Assembly (NCBI RefSeq): GCF_022213065.1
Contig: NZ_JAKLJA010000009.1
Span: 155,964-219,963 of the forward strand
DNA: 64,000 bases
Direction: 5' to 3'
DNA from: Paraburkholderia tagetis
Lineage (GTDB): Bacteria > Pseudomonadota > Gammaproteobacteria > Burkholderiales > Burkholderiaceae
Part shown: positions 1 to 9,093 of the stretch, one piece after another
Numbering within the stretch: the first letter of the stretch is position 1
Layout of the letters: every line of letters begins with the position of its first letter
Translations under genes and position numbers: made by a program
The notes under the pieces: generated by a model
Told to the model about the DNA's origin: nothing
The model's input: the letters and a program-made list of their open reading frames with translations, nothing else
The model's database searches: none

Positions 1-96
1 CTCGAATTTGAGGCCGTTTTGGGGGCGTTCGCCCACGAGTTGACCCAAATAAGCACCGTGTTCGGCGCGTGCGTTGTTTTGATGACCGTCGGTCAT
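1..96 (-). CDS. tgt: queuine tRNA-ribosyltransferase, N-terminal fragment
   Basis: The first 32 codons of a gene that runs off the left edge on the minus strand. The product would exchange guanine for the queuine precursor at the wobble position of GUN-anticodon tRNAs. The visible peptide ends in NGLKFE, which matches the start of the conserved Tgt domain after a short variable lead. An AGGAG motif sits about 9 nt before the ATG at 96. The gene follows queA on the same strand with about 106 nt between them, the usual queA-tgt pairing. The catalytic part lies outside the window, so the call depends on the short N-terminus and on the neighbour. Confidence 0.72.
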   Translation of the reverse strand, partial: MTDGHQNNARAEHGAYLGQLVGERPQNGLKFE

Positions 97-202
97 GCAG
101 TAACTCCTGTGCTACCGGAAAACAGTCCGGCGCAATGGCGGTAAAAGCCGCCGCGCACGATGGACGCGCGCGAGCGGCGAGGAAAATGTGGCGGACGAGC
201 GC

Positions 203-1264
203 TTACGAATTGAGTGCGTCTTCCGTTCTCGTCAGCAGCATCGCGTCACCATAACTGAAGAAGCGATAGCGCTGCTCGATCGCGTGACGGTACGCGGCGC
301 GAATCGTCTCGATGCCCGCGAACGCCGAAACCAGCATCAGAAGCGTCGACTTCGGCAGGTGAAAGTTCGTAACGAGCCGGTCCACCACGCGCAACGGGTA
401 GCCCGGCGTGATGAAGATGTCGGTCTCGGCGGACGTGGCCGCCAGTGGACGGCCTTCGCGGTCGGCGTCGCGCGCGGCGGCTTCGAGCGCGCGCATCGAG
501 GTGGTGCCCACCGCGATCACGCGACCGCCGCGCGCACGCGTGGCGACGATCTTGTCGACGAGCGACTGCGGCAATTGATACCACTCGCTGTGCATCGTGT
601 GCTCTGCGATGTTCTCCACACGCACGGGCTGGAACGTGCCCGCGCCCACGTGCAGCGTGAGCGTGGCGCGCTCCACGCCTTGCGCGTCGAGCTGCGCGAG
701 CAGCGCATCGTCGAAATGCAGGCCCGCCGTGGGCGCGGCCACCGCGCCCGGATTTTGCGCGAATACGGTCTGGTAGCGCGTCTCGTCGTGCGCGTCGGCG
801 TCGTGCGTGATGTAGGGCGGCAGCGGCAGACGGCCAAATTGCTCGATCAGCGTGAGGCAGTCGTCGGGGAAATGCAGCGTGTAGAACGGCTCCACGCGTT
901 CGCCCACGGTGACATCGAACGCGTCGGCCAGGCGCAGCACGGTGCCGGGGCCCGGGCTCTTGCTCGCGCGGATCTGCGCGAGCGCCGTGCGCGTGCCGGT
1001 CAGGCGCTCGACGAGCACCTCGATCTTGCCGCCGCTGGCCTTCTGGCCGAAGAAGCGCGCTTTGAGCACCTTGGTATCGTTGAAGACGAGCAGGTCGCCC
1101 GATGCGATGCATGCGGGCAGTTCCGCGAAGCGGCGGTCGATGAGGCGCGCGGGTTGCGTGTTGTTGTCCACCTCCAGCAGACGGCTCGCGCTGCGCTCGG
1201 GCAGGGCGGTCTGAGCGATCAGCTCGGGAGGGAGATCGAAGTCGAAATCGGAAAGCTTGAACAT
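203..1264 (-). CDS. queA: S-adenosylmethionine:tRNA ribosyltransferase-isomerase QueA
   Basis: 353 residues, the usual family length. QueA transfers and isomerises the ribose of S-adenosylmethionine onto 7-aminomethyl-7-deazaguanine in tRNA, giving epoxyqueuosine. The start at 1264 is chosen because [18 protein letters not shown] is the standard QueA N-terminus; the frame stays open a further 40 codons upstream but that part looks non-coding. Family signatures visible are the [16 protein letters not shown] stretch, VFNDTKV, GLHFD and GTFQPVRVE. It lies directly upstream of tgt on the same strand and is divergent from recG, so both promoters should lie within 1265-1549. Confidence 0.96.
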   Translation of the reverse strand: MFKLSDFDFDLPPELIAQTALPERSASRLLEVDNNTQPARLIDRRFAELPACIASGDLLVFNDTKVLKARFFGQKASGGKIEVLVERLTGTRTALAQIRASKSPGPGTVLRLADAFDVTVGERVEPFYTLHFPDDCLTLIEQFGRLPLPPYITHDADAHDETRYQTVFAQNPGAVAAPTAGLHFDDALLAQLDAQGVERATLTLHVGAGTFQPVRVENIAEHTMHSEWYQLPQSLVDKIVATRARGGRVIAVGTTSMRALEAAARDADREGRPLAATSAETDIFITPGYPLRVVDRLVTNFHLPKSTLLMLVSAFAGIETIRAAYRHAIEQRYRFFSYGDAMLLTRTEDALNS

Positions 1265-1405
1265 GCGGCCTGATGAAACGGAAAGACGGCTTAAGACCCG
1301 GCGCGTGGCGCTTTTGAGCAGGAGAACCGTGGAGCGATGGCTCGCGGTTGTGCCCCAAAAAACGGCCGCAATGCCCGCCTGCATACCGTCAGCGGCTATG
1401 ATTGC

Positions 1406-1480
1406 GGGACATGCCCGTCTGGGACATGCCCGTCTGGGACGTGCCCGTTTGGGACATGCCCGTTTGGGACATGCCTGACT
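1406..1480. repeat. five tandem copies of a 15-bp unit
   Basis: Five head-to-tail copies of GGGACATGCCCGTCT, the later ones with 1 to 4 substitutions (GGGACGTGCCCGTTT, GGGACATGCCTGACT). The array lies in the queA-recG divergent gap, upstream of the chosen recG start. A longer reading frame crosses it and would put a CPSGT-type repeat at the RecG N-terminus, which is unlike the family. Repeat number probably varies between strains. Confidence 0.9.
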
Positions 1481-1549
1481 GGAGCGGGCTGCCGCGCGTT
1501 ACGCGCTGCGCCTTGCCGGAAAGCCGATATTGTACTTGCGAAGCTGCTC

Positions 1550-4006
1550 ATGCCCTCGTCCGTTAGCCGATTGATGTCCGAAGCCGAAGCCGCGAGCGAA
1601 GCGCACGACGACGCGCGCGCGGCCGGCGCGACGTCGGGCGGCGCACGCTTGCGCGGGCGCGGTGCGGCGCTCGAAGCCCCGGACGCTTTGCCAGTCGAGC
1701 GCGGCGAGACTGCGGCGCCACAAGCCGCCGCGCCGCGCAAACGCTCTGCCACGGAGTCATCCGCCGACAAGGCGGCCGACAAGGTCACCGGCGAGGCCAC
1801 GAGCAAATCCACCAGCAAGTCCGCCGAAAAAGCCGCTGAAAAAGCCCCGGCAAAAGACAAGCCCAAGCTCGCCAAAACCGCCGACCGCCTCGCCAAGCTC
1901 GGCCTCACGCGCGACATCGATCTTGTGCTGCATCTGCCGATGCGCTACGAGGACGAAACCACGCTCACGCCCATCGGCGAATTATTGCCGGGCGGCGTGG
2001 CGCAGACCGAAGGCGTGGTGTTCGACAACGAGATCGCCTATCGCCCACGCCGCCAGTTGCTCGTGAAGCTGCGTGACCACAACGGCGACGAGCTGCATCT
2101 GCGCTTTCTGAACTTCTACGGCTCGCAGGTCACGCAGATGGCGCTCGGCAAGCGTCTGCGCGTGCGCGGCGACGTGCGCGGAGGCTTCTTCGGCATGGAG
2201 ATGGTGCATCCGGCCGTGCGTGTGGTGGAGGGCGACACGCCGCTGCCGCAGGCGCTCACGCCGGTCTATCCGTCGACGGCCGGGGTGAGCCAGGCGTATC
2301 TGCGCAAGGCGATCGACAACGCGCTCTCGCGCGCCTCGCTGCCCGAATTGCTGCCTGATGCCGTCGCGCACGAATTCCTGGCGCCGCTCAATCTGCCGGC
2401 GCTCATGGACGCGGTGAAGACGCTGCATCATCCGCCCATCGACGCCGACGAGCACGAGCTGATCGAAGGCACGCACCCCGCGTGGACGCGCATCAAGTTC
2501 GACGAACTGCTCGCGCAGCAGCTCTCGCTCAAGCGCGCGCACGAGGAGCGCCGCACGCGCGCCGCGCCCGCGATGGCGCGCCACGTGGCCGGACGCGATT
2601 CCAGCACGACGCTGCTCACGCGCTTGCGCGCGGCGCTGCCGTTCACGCTTACGGGGGCGCAGGAGCGCGTGGTAGGGGAGATTGCGCACGACCTCGAACA
2701 GCCGCATCCGATGCAGCGCCTCCTGCAAGGCGATGTGGGCAGCGGCAAGACCGTGGTGGCCGCGCTCGCCGCCGCGCAGGCCATCGACGCCGGCTATCAG
2801 GCTGCGCTCATGGCGCCCACCGAAATCCTCGCGGAGCAGCACGCGCGCAAGCTGCGCGGCTGGCTCGAACCGCTCGGCGTGCAGGTGGCCTGGCTCTCGG
2901 GCAGTCTCAAGGCGAAGGAAAAGCGCGCCGCGCTTGAAGCCGCGGCGCTCGGCACGGCGCAGCTCGTGATCGGCACGCACGCGATCATTCAGGATGCCGT
3001 GGAATTCGCGCGGCTCGGTCTCGTGATCGTCGACGAACAGCATCGTTTCGGCGTCGAGCAGCGCCTCGCGCTGCGCGCCAAGGCGCAGAACGCGAAGCCG
3101 CCCGCACAGACAACGCCGGACGCTGCTGCCGCAGACTCAGATTCAGACCCAGACACAGACACGGCTACAGCGGCGCGCGAGTTCCAGCCGCACCAGTTGA
3201 TGATGTCCGCGACGCCCATTCCGCGCACGCTTGCCATGACGTATTACGCGGACCTCGACGTTTCCACCATCGACGAACTGCCGCCCGGCCGCACGCCCAT
3301 TCTCACCAAGCTCGTTTCCGACGCGCGCCGCGAAGAAGTCATCGCGCGCGTGCGCGCGGCGGCGCTCACGGGGCGCCAGGTTTACTGGGTGTGTCCGCTG
3401 ATCGAGGAAAGCGAGACGCTGCAACTCCAGACCGCGGTGGAGACTTACGAAACGCTCGTGGCCGCGCTGCCCGAGCTCACGGTCGGGCTCGTGCACGGGC
3501 GCCTTGCGTCCGCGGACAAGGCCGCCGTGATGGACGCGTTCTCGCGCAACGAAGTGCAGTTGCTGGTCGCGACCACGGTGATCGAAGTGGGCGTCGACGT
3601 GCCCAATGCCTCGCTGATGGTGATCGAGCACGCCGAGCGCTTCGGCCTCGCGCAACTGCACCAGTTGCGCGGGCGGGTGGGGCGCGGCACGGCGGCTTCG
3701 GTGTGCGTGCTGCTCTATAGCGGGCCGCTCTCGCTCACGGGGCGCGCGCGTCTGCAAACCATGCGCGAGACCACCGATGGCTTCGAGATCGCGCGCCGCG
3801 ACCTGGAGATTCGCGGCCCCGGCGAGTTCCTTGGCGCGCGTCAGTCGGGCGCGGCCATGCTGCGCTTCGCGAGCCTCGAAAACGACGCCTGGCTGATCGA
3901 CCCCGCGCGCGAAGCGGCGGAATGCTTGCTGCGCGAATGGCCGCACGTCGTCACGCAGCATTTGAATCGCTGGCTCGGCGCGCGTGAGCAGTATCTGAAG
4001 GCCTAA
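1550..4006 (+). CDS. recG: ATP-dependent DNA helicase RecG
   Basis: 818 residues from the ATG at 1550 (a second ATG at 1574 is equally possible), against roughly 690 for E. coli RecG. RecG remodels stalled replication forks and branch-migrates Holliday junctions. Walker A GDVGSGKT is at residues 394-401, the DEQH box near 495, MSATPIPRT near 552, and motif VI LRGRVGRG follows. The extra length has two sources. The first is an N-terminal tail of about 120 residues rich in Lys, Ala and Ser. The second is an Asp/Ser/Thr-rich insert of about 25 residues (3106-3180) between the DEQH box and motif III. Both look like disordered linkers. The gene stands alone, transcribed toward oxyR. Confidence 0.96.
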   Translation: MPSSVSRLMSEAEAASEAHDDARAAGATSGGARLRGRGAALEAPDALPVERGETAAPQAAAPRKRSATESSADKAADKVTGEATSKSTSKSAEKAAEKAPAKDKPKLAKTADRLAKLGLTRDIDLVLHLPMRYEDETTLTPIGELLPGGVAQTEGVVFDNEIAYRPRRQLLVKLRDHNGDELHLRFLNFYGSQVTQMALGKRLRVRGDVRGGFFGMEMVHPAVRVVEGDTPLPQALTPVYPSTAGVSQAYLRKAIDNALSRASLPELLPDAVAHEFLAPLNLPALMDAVKTLHHPPIDADEHELIEGTHPAWTRIKFDELLAQQLSLKRAHEERRTRAAPAMARHVAGRDSSTTLLTRLRAALPFTLTGAQERVVGEIAHDLEQPHPMQRLLQGDVGSGKTVVAALAAAQAIDAGYQAALMAPTEILAEQHARKLRGWLEPLGVQVAWLSGSLKAKEKRAALEAAALGTAQLVIGTHAIIQDAVEFARLGLVIVDEQHRFGVEQRLALRAKAQNAKPPAQTTPDAAAADSDSDPDTDTATAAREFQPHQLMMSATPIPRTLAMTYYADLDVSTIDELPPGRTPILTKLVSDARREEVIARVRAAALTGRQVYWVCPLIEESETLQLQTAVETYETLVAALPELTVGLVHGRLASADKAAVMDAFSRNEVQLLVATTVIEVGVDVPNASLMVIEHAERFGLAQLHQLRGRVGRGTAASVCVLLYSGPLSLTGRARLQTMRETTDGFEIARRDLEIRGPGEFLGARQSGAAMLRFASLENDAWLIDPAREAAECLLREWPHVVTQHLNRWLGAREQYLKA

Positions 4007-4162
4007 GGCCCGTTCCTCGTTCACCCCCGGTAGCGTGCGCGAGCCCGCCCGATTTCCCCCCGTCCGCGCAAATTTCGCATTCGTGGAACCCGTGCGGAAC
4101 CTGCGCAGCGCCGCGCCGTCTGACCATTCATCTGATCCCGCCCCGCATAGGGGTGTTGATTA

Positions 4163-4191
4163 TTGGCGAATCACCGCCATAGGTGTATAAG
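4163..4191 (+). promoter_or_regulatory. sigma70-type promoter of oxyR
   Basis: TTGGCG at 4163-4168 and TATAAG at 4186-4191 are separated by 17 bp, giving a start near 4198, about 36 nt before the oxyR ATG. An ATAG...CTAT inverted repeat (4180-4202) overlaps the -10 and predicted start, as expected for autoregulation by a LysR-type protein. Predicted by eye only. Confidence 0.55.
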
Positions 4192-4233
4192 TACAAACTA
4201 TTGATTCACCTCTTTTGATTGGTCCCCAAAGAA

Positions 4234-5193
4234 ATGACGCTCACTGAATTGAAATACATCGTTGCGGTCGCCCGCGAGCGCCACTTCGGACGGGCGGCCG
4301 AGGCGTGCTTCGTGAGCCAGCCGACCCTGTCGGTCGCGATCAAGAAGCTCGAAGACGAGCTGAACGTGCAGATTTTCGAGCGCGGCACGAGTGAGGTCAG
4401 CGTGACGCCTATCGGCGAGCAGATCGTGACGCAGGCGCAGCGCGTGCTCGAGCAGACGCTCGCAATCAAGGAAATCGCCAAGCAGGGCAAAGACCCGCTC
4501 GTCGGGCCGCTACGTCTGGGCGTGATCTACACGATCGGGCCGTACCTGCTGCCCACGCTCGTCAAGCAGATGATCAAGCGCGTCCCGCAGATGCCGCTGA
4601 TGCTGCAGGAGAACTACACGCTCAAGCTGATCGAGTTGCTCAAGCAGGGCGAGATCGACGTGGCAATCATGGCGCTGCCGTTTCCCGAAACCGGCCTCAC
4701 GATGCGCGCGCTCTACGACGAGCCGTTCGTGGTCGCGCTGCCGTCGGGCCATGCGTGGGAGCAGCGCGAGAAGATCGACCCGGACGACCTCAAGCAGGAA
4801 ACCATGCTGCTGCTCGGCAGCGGCCATTGCTTCCGCGATCACGTGCTGGGCGTCTGCCCCGAGTTGATGCGCTTTTCGCAGAACGCCGACGGCATCCAGA
4901 AGACGTTCGAAGGCTCGTCGCTGGAGACGATCCGCCATATGGTGGCGAGCGGCGTGGGCATCACGGTGCTGCCGCGCATGTCGGTCACCGAAGTCAAACC
5001 CCATGCAGGCGGCGCGGATTCGGGGCTGCTCTCGTATGTGCCGTTCGACGAGCCGGTGCCGGATCGCCGCGTCGTGCTTGCATGGCGCAAGAGCTTTACG
5101 CGCATGCCGGCGATCGAGGCGATCGTCGACGCGATTCACGCCTGCGAGTTGCCTGGCGTGAAGCGGGTCGAGTTGCCCGCCGAGGCGGCCTGA
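4234..5193 (+). CDS. oxyR: hydrogen peroxide-sensing LysR-type regulator OxyR
   Basis: 319 residues from MTLTELKYIV; the open frame begins 5 codons earlier but this ATG matches the family start. OxyR senses peroxide by forming a disulphide and activates catalase, Dps and related genes. The N-terminal winged HTH (HFGRAAEACFVSQPTLSVAI) and a LysR substrate domain are clear. The redox cysteines fall at exactly C199 (GHCFRD) and C208 (GVCPEL), the E. coli positions. It lies just upstream of katA and dps on the same strand, its classic targets, with a promoter of its own at 4163-4191. Confidence 0.97.
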   Translation: MTLTELKYIVAVARERHFGRAAEACFVSQPTLSVAIKKLEDELNVQIFERGTSEVSVTPIGEQIVTQAQRVLEQTLAIKEIAKQGKDPLVGPLRLGVIYTIGPYLLPTLVKQMIKRVPQMPLMLQENYTLKLIELLKQGEIDVAIMALPFPETGLTMRALYDEPFVVALPSGHAWEQREKIDPDDLKQETMLLLGSGHCFRDHVLGVCPELMRFSQNADGIQKTFEGSSLETIRHMVASGVGITVLPRMSVTEVKPHAGGADSGLLSYVPFDEPVPDRRVVLAWRKSFTRMPAIEAIVDAIHACELPGVKRVELPAEAA

Positions 5194-5198
5194 GGTTC

Positions 5199-5231
5199 GC
5201 TTGAAGTTGGCTTGAAGTTAGCTTGAAGTTC
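5199..5231. repeat. three copies of an 11-bp unit, then a hairpin, after oxyR
   Basis: GCTTGAAGTT plus one variable base is repeated three times without gaps, starting 6 nt after the oxyR stop. It is followed by an inverted repeat (GCACCGCGC at 5236-5244, GCGCGGTGC at 5254-5262). No T-run follows the hairpin, so it is at best a weak terminator or an RNA 3'-end stabiliser. Confidence 0.6.
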
Positions 5232-5342
5232 TACCGCACCGCGCGGTTGGTGCGCGCGGTGCATTCCCTCCCGCTGTGCGGCGTTCGCCCGCTTAGCCTT
5301 TTCCCTCTGCGTCGTCGATCTTGCGTCCCCAATAAGTTGCGC

Positions 5343-5428
5343 CTATTCGATAGATTAAATAAATCAAATTTCAAATATCAATAGCGCTTGATACAGTTCG
5401 TCTCACTGATCCAAACCGAGACGAACTG
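5343..5428 (+). promoter_or_regulatory. AT-rich control region and 5' hairpin of the katA transcript
   Basis: An unusually AT-rich stretch (5343-5393) contains CTAT-N3-ATAG (5343-5353) and the inverted repeat GATT-N5-AATC (5353-5365), fitting a LysR/OxyR-controlled promoter, although the spacing does not match the E. coli OxyR tetrad. It is followed by a perfect 11-bp inverted repeat: CAGTTCGTCTC at 5394-5404 and GAGACGAACTG at 5418-5428. The hairpin abuts the Shine-Dalgarno GGAG of the small frame at 5438. Confidence 0.45.
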
Positions 5429-5437
5429 GAGAAAGCG

Positions 5438-5548
5438 ATGCAAACCAACGTTCCGAACACCGCTGCCCCGACCACTCCGGCGAGCGCCATCGCCGGCCTG
5501 CGCACCGTCGCGTTTTCGTTGCTCGTCGACCGGGCGCTCTCCGCCTGA
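5438..5548 (+). CDS. possible 36-residue leader peptide upstream of katA
   Basis: A short frame ATG...TGA of 36 codons (starts MQTNVPNTAAPTT, ends LLVDRALSA) with a good Shine-Dalgarno (GGAG, 6 nt spacer). It lies between the probable katA promoter and katA. The Shine-Dalgarno directly follows the perfect hairpin at 5394-5428, so RNA structure could control its translation. No family is recognised and no membrane segment is obvious. It could be a regulatory leader peptide or a chance frame. Confidence 0.35.
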   Translation: MQTNVPNTAAPTTPASAIAGLRTVAFSLLVDRALSA

Positions 5549-5586
5549 CGGCAAGCGCTGGCGCGCTCGCCGGCATCCCTGCATTG

Positions 5587-5622
5587 AAGGCCGTTTTTGA
5601 AGGCCGGTTTTAAAGGCCATTT
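5587..5622. repeat. three imperfect 13-bp repeats in the katA leader
   Basis: Units AAGGCCGTTTTTG, AAGGCCGGTTTTA and AAGGCCATTTAG lie head to tail about 37-72 nt upstream of katA. Successive AAGGCC and GGCC elements could form alternative small stems in the mRNA. No known function. Confidence 0.55.
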
Positions 5623-5658
5623 AGCCGGACCGACCCCCATTCTTATCAGGAGTCCAGA

Positions 5659-7119
5659 ATGACAGACCGTACCCTTACCTCCGCAGCAGGCGCACCCGTC
5701 GTCGATAACCAGAACTCGCTCACCGCCGGCCCGCGCGGCCCGGTCATGCTGCAGGACGTGTGGCTGATCGAAAAGCTCGCGCACTTCGACCGCGAAGTGA
5801 TTCCCGAGCGCCGCGTGCATGCGAAGGGTTCGGGCGCGTTCGGCACGCTCAAGGTCACGCACGACATCTCGCAGTACACGAAGGCCAAGGTTTTTAGCGA
5901 AGTCGGCAAGCAAACGCCGCTCTTCATGCGCTTTTCGACGGTGGCGGGCGAGCGTGGCGCCGCCGACGCCGAGCGCGACGTGCGCGGCTTCTCGATCAAG
6001 TTCTACACGGAAGAGGGCAACTGGGACGTGGTCGGCAACAACACGCCGGTGTTCTTCATCCGCGATCCGCTCAAGTTCCCGGACTTCATCCACACGCAAA
6101 AGCGCGATCCGCGCACGAACTTGCGCAGCAACGTCGCGGCGTGGGACTTCTGGTCGCGTCATCCGGAGTCGCTGCATCAGGTCACGATCGTCATGAGCGA
6201 CCGCGGCATTCCGAAGAACCATCGGCAGCAGCACGGCTTCGGCTCGCACACGTTTTCGTTCATCAACGCGAACAACGAGCGCTTCTACGTGAAGTTCCAC
6301 TTCAAGTCGGCGCAGGGCGTGGAGAACTACACCGATGCGCAAGCGGCGCAGGTGGTGGCGCAGGACCGCGAATCGGCGCAGCGCGATCTCTACAACGAGA
6401 TCGAGAAGGGCAACTTCCCGAAGTGGCATTTCCGCATTCAGGTGATGCCCGAGGCCGATGCCGCCAAGGTGCCGTACAACCCGTTCGACATCACGAAGGT
6501 GTGGCCGCACAAGGATTACCCGTTGATCGACGTGGGCACGATCGAGCTGAACCGCAATCCGGAGAACTATTTCGCCGATGTCGAGCAGGCCGCCTTTACG
6601 CCTGCGAACGTGGTGCCGGGCATCGGCTTCTCTCCGGACCGTCTGTTGCAGGGCCGCTTGTTCTCGTATGGCGACACGCAGCGCTATCGCCTCGGCGTGA
6701 ACCATCATCAGATTCCGGTGAATGCGCCGCGCTGCCCGTTCCACTCGTTTCACCGTGACGGCGCGCTGCGCACCGACGGCAACCTCGGCGGCGCCGTGAA
6801 CTACGAGCCGAGCCGCACGGGCGACTTCGCGCAGCGTCCGCAGGCCGGCGAGCCGGCGCTCGCGGCGGGTGCGGTCGATCACTACGATCACCGCGAGGAC
6901 GACGATTACTACAGCCAACCGGGCGCGTTGTTCCGCCTGTTCGATGCAGGCCAGCGCGAACGGCTCTTCGCCAATATCGCGCGAGCCATCGCAGGCGTGC
7001 CAGACGAGATCGTGCAGCGGCAGATCGAGCATTTTCGCCGTGCCGATCCGGCGTATGCGCAAGGCGTGATCGCGGCGATTGCCGCGCTCGACGAGGCGCA
7101 GAAGCAAGCCACGAAGTAG
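5659..7119 (+). CDS. katA: monofunctional haem catalase KatA
   Basis: 486 residues, the length of small-subunit (clade 3) catalases; dismutates hydrogen peroxide in the cytoplasm. Distal His54 lies in RRVHAKGSG, the catalytic Asn in [10 protein letters not shown] (residues 127-128), and the proximal haem Tyr337 in [15 protein letters not shown] ribosome-binding AGGAG precedes the ATG at 5659. Position between oxyR and dps on one strand indicates OxyR-controlled peroxide defence. The long leader (about 260 nt) holds a hairpin, a small frame and short repeats. Confidence 0.97.
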   Translation: MTDRTLTSAAGAPVVDNQNSLTAGPRGPVMLQDVWLIEKLAHFDREVIPERRVHAKGSGAFGTLKVTHDISQYTKAKVFSEVGKQTPLFMRFSTVAGERGAADAERDVRGFSIKFYTEEGNWDVVGNNTPVFFIRDPLKFPDFIHTQKRDPRTNLRSNVAAWDFWSRHPESLHQVTIVMSDRGIPKNHRQQHGFGSHTFSFINANNERFYVKFHFKSAQGVENYTDAQAAQVVAQDRESAQRDLYNEIEKGNFPKWHFRIQVMPEADAAKVPYNPFDITKVWPHKDYPLIDVGTIELNRNPENYFADVEQAAFTPANVVPGIGFSPDRLLQGRLFSYGDTQRYRLGVNHHQIPVNAPRCPFHSFHRDGALRTDGNLGGAVNYEPSRTGDFAQRPQAGEPALAAGAVDHYDHREDDDYYSQPGALFRLFDAGQRERLFANIARAIAGVPDEIVQRQIEHFRRADPAYAQGVIAAIAALDEAQKQATK

Positions 7120-7195
7120 GCCACGAAGTCAGCGGCGCAGTGCCGCTTTGAGGGCACTGCGCCGCCCGCAGGCAAGACATTGCAGGAGCACGATC

Positions 7196-7381
7196 ATGAC
7201 CAGGACGATGACGATGACACTCAAGACCGTGGGCCCGGGCCGCGGGGCCGCGATGGCGCGTACTCGCACCGAGGGTACGCAGGCGGTGCGCCGCGCGGTG
7301 GGCTTCGCGATCGTGGCGAGCGGCTTCGTGGCGCTCGCCACGCAAGGGCTCGCACACCTGATGCCCTTGATGGGCCATTGA
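7196..7381 (+). CDS. small membrane protein between katA and dps
   Basis: 61 residues from the ATG at 7196, which has AGGAG about 9 nt upstream; longer starts in the same frame run into the katA end and look spurious. The N-terminal half is basic (Arg/Thr-rich). The C-terminal half has one hydrophobic segment of about 20 residues ([20 protein letters not shown]), so a single-pass inner-membrane protein is likely. It sits 76 nt after katA and 38 nt before dps, probably in the same transcript, which suggests a role linked to peroxide stress. No family recognised. Confidence 0.6.
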   Translation: MTRTMTMTLKTVGPGRGAAMARTRTEGTQAVRRAVGFAIVASGFVALATQGLAHLMPLMGH

Positions 7382-7419
7382 GCCCGAACGCAGTCTCATC
7401 GCTACAAAAAGGAGTTCTC

Positions 7420-7908
7420 ATGGCCAGGAAGCCTGCTGTGCAGCACGTGAACATCGGTATCGGCGACAAGGATCGCGAGAAGATCGCGCAAGGGCTTTCG
7501 CGCCTGCTCGCGGACACCTACACGCTGTATCTGAAAACGCACAATTTCCACTGGAACGTCACGGGGCCGATGTTCAACACGCTCCATCTGATGTTCGAGA
7601 CGCAGTACAACGAACTGGCGCTGGCGGTGGACGCTATCGCCGAGCGTATCCGCGCACTGGGCGTGCATGCGCCGGGCAGCTACAAGGATTTCGCGAAGCT
7701 CTCGTCGATTCCGGAAGCCGACGGCGTGCCGGCCGCCGAAGAGATGATTCGCCAGCTCGTGGAAGGCCAGGAGGCCGTGGTGCGCACCGCGCGCGCGATC
7801 TTCCCGGCGACGGAAGCCGCCCACGACGAGCCCACCGCCGATCTGCTCACGCAACGCATGCAGACACACGAGAAGACGGCGTGGATGCTGCGCTCGATGC
7901 TGGCTTGA
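7420..7908 (+). CDS. dps: Dps family ferroxidase/DNA-protection protein
   Basis: 162 residues, typical for Dps. It forms a 12-subunit shell that oxidises Fe(II) with peroxide and stores iron, shielding DNA. The ferroxidase ligand motif [20 protein letters not shown] and the following [13 protein letters not shown], which supplies the second-subunit ligands, are intact. The ATG at 7420 is 4 nt after a GGAG. Third in line after oxyR and katA on the same strand, consistent with OxyR control. Confidence 0.95.
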   Translation: MARKPAVQHVNIGIGDKDREKIAQGLSRLLADTYTLYLKTHNFHWNVTGPMFNTLHLMFETQYNELALAVDAIAERIRALGVHAPGSYKDFAKLSSIPEADGVPAAEEMIRQLVEGQEAVVRTARAIFPATEAAHDEPTADLLTQRMQTHEKTAWMLRSMLA

Positions 7909-8100
7909 TTTCGGAGCGGTAACGGAGCAATAGCGAAACGATAACGGCGCGGGTCGTGGCGTGCCGTTTGTGCCCGTCTATCGTGCCGGCTATCGTCTGC
8001 ACTCATCGCGCCCGAATTTCGGCGCGCGACGATGATGAGCCGGCGGCGGGGCATTGCTGCTCTCGCCTACAATAGCGGCATCGTTTTTCCCGCTCCCATC

Positions 8101-8964
8101 ATGTTCGCCCGACTTCCGCTCTATCTGCGGCTCGTCCGCATGGACAAGCCGATCGGCAGCCTGCTGCTGCTGTGGCCGACGCTCAACGCGCTGTGGATCG
8201 CCTCGAATGGCCATCCGTCGTTTTCCTTGCTCGTCATCTTCACGGTGGGCACGGTGCTCATGCGCTCGGCGGGCTGCGCGATCAACGATTACGCCGATCG
8301 CGACTTCGATCGCCACGTGAAGCGCACGGCCGAGCGCCCCATCACCTCGGGCCGCATCCGCGCATGGGAAGCGGTGGCGATTGCAGTCGTGCTCGCGTTC
8401 GTCTCGTTCCTGCTGATCCTGCCGCTCAATGCGCTGACCAAGCAGCTTTCGGTGGTCGCGTTGTTCGTGGCGGGCTCGTATCCGTTCACGAAGCGCTTTT
8501 TCGCGATTCCTCAGGCGTATCTGGGCATCGCGTTCGGCTTTGGCATTCCGATGGCGTTCGCCGCCATCCAGGACCATGTGCCGATGCTCGCGTGGATCAT
8601 GCTTGTCGCGAACGTGTTCTGGTCGGTCGCTTACGACACCGAATACGCGATGGTCGACCGCGACGACGACATCAAGATCGGCATCCGCACGTCGGCGCTC
8701 ACGTTCGGCCGCTTCGACGTGCTGGCGATCATGCTCTGCTATGCGGCCACGCTCGGCATCTACGTCTGGGTGGGCCTGACGCTGCATTTCGGCGCGCTGT
8801 ACTGGCTGGGCTGGGCGGCGGCGGTGGGCTGCGCGATCTATCACTACACGCTGATCAAGGGCCGCGAGCGCATGCCGTGCTTCGCGGCGTTCCGCCACAA
8901 CAACTGGCTGGGCGGTGCGCTCTTCGTCGGGATTGCGGCGCACTACGCCGCTGCGGGCATGTAA
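8101..8964 (+). CDS. ubiA: 4-hydroxybenzoate octaprenyltransferase UbiA
   Basis: 287 residues from [19 protein letters not shown]; an ATG 23 codons upstream is rejected because the family begins at this point. An integral membrane enzyme that prenylates 4-hydroxybenzoate in ubiquinone synthesis. The two Asp-rich Mg-prenyl-diphosphate motifs [11 protein letters not shown] and [13 protein letters not shown] are present, with 7-9 hydrophobic segments between and after them. Monocistronic, ending at a strong bidirectional terminator shared with proC. Confidence 0.96.
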   Translation: MFARLPLYLRLVRMDKPIGSLLLLWPTLNALWIASNGHPSFSLLVIFTVGTVLMRSAGCAINDYADRDFDRHVKRTAERPITSGRIRAWEAVAIAVVLAFVSFLLILPLNALTKQLSVVALFVAGSYPFTKRFFAIPQAYLGIAFGFGIPMAFAAIQDHVPMLAWIMLVANVFWSVAYDTEYAMVDRDDDIKIGIRTSALTFGRFDVLAIMLCYAATLGIYVWVGLTLHFGALYWLGWAAAVGCAIYHYTLIKGRERMPCFAAFRHNNWLGGALFVGIAAHYAAAGM

Positions 8965-8992
8965 GCGATCCGGTCTCGCCTGGAACTGACGT

Positions 8993-9020
8993 AAAAAAAG
9001 CGCCTTTGGGCGCTTTTTTT
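8993..9020. terminator. bidirectional intrinsic terminator, ubiA/proC
   Basis: AAAAAAAGCGCC, loop TTT, GGGCGCTTTTTTT: a perfect stem flanked by A- and T-runs. It lies between the convergent ends of ubiA and proC and should terminate both. Confidence 0.9.
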
Positions 9021-9093
9021 ACGGGTGCGATGCGGCTACACGGGCATCGCGAACAGGGCTTGCGGCTGGCTCCGGCTACCGGGCCGCACCGCA

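Noticed and set aside
5343..5384. A canonical four-element OxyR site upstream of katA
   Set aside because: ATAG and CTAT elements exist but their spacing (3 nt and about 27 nt) does not match the ATAG-N7-CTAT tetrad; kept only as a general control region.
5371..7107. A 578-codon minus-strand frame opposite katA
   Set aside because: Shadow of catalase codons; no family motif and katA is unambiguous.
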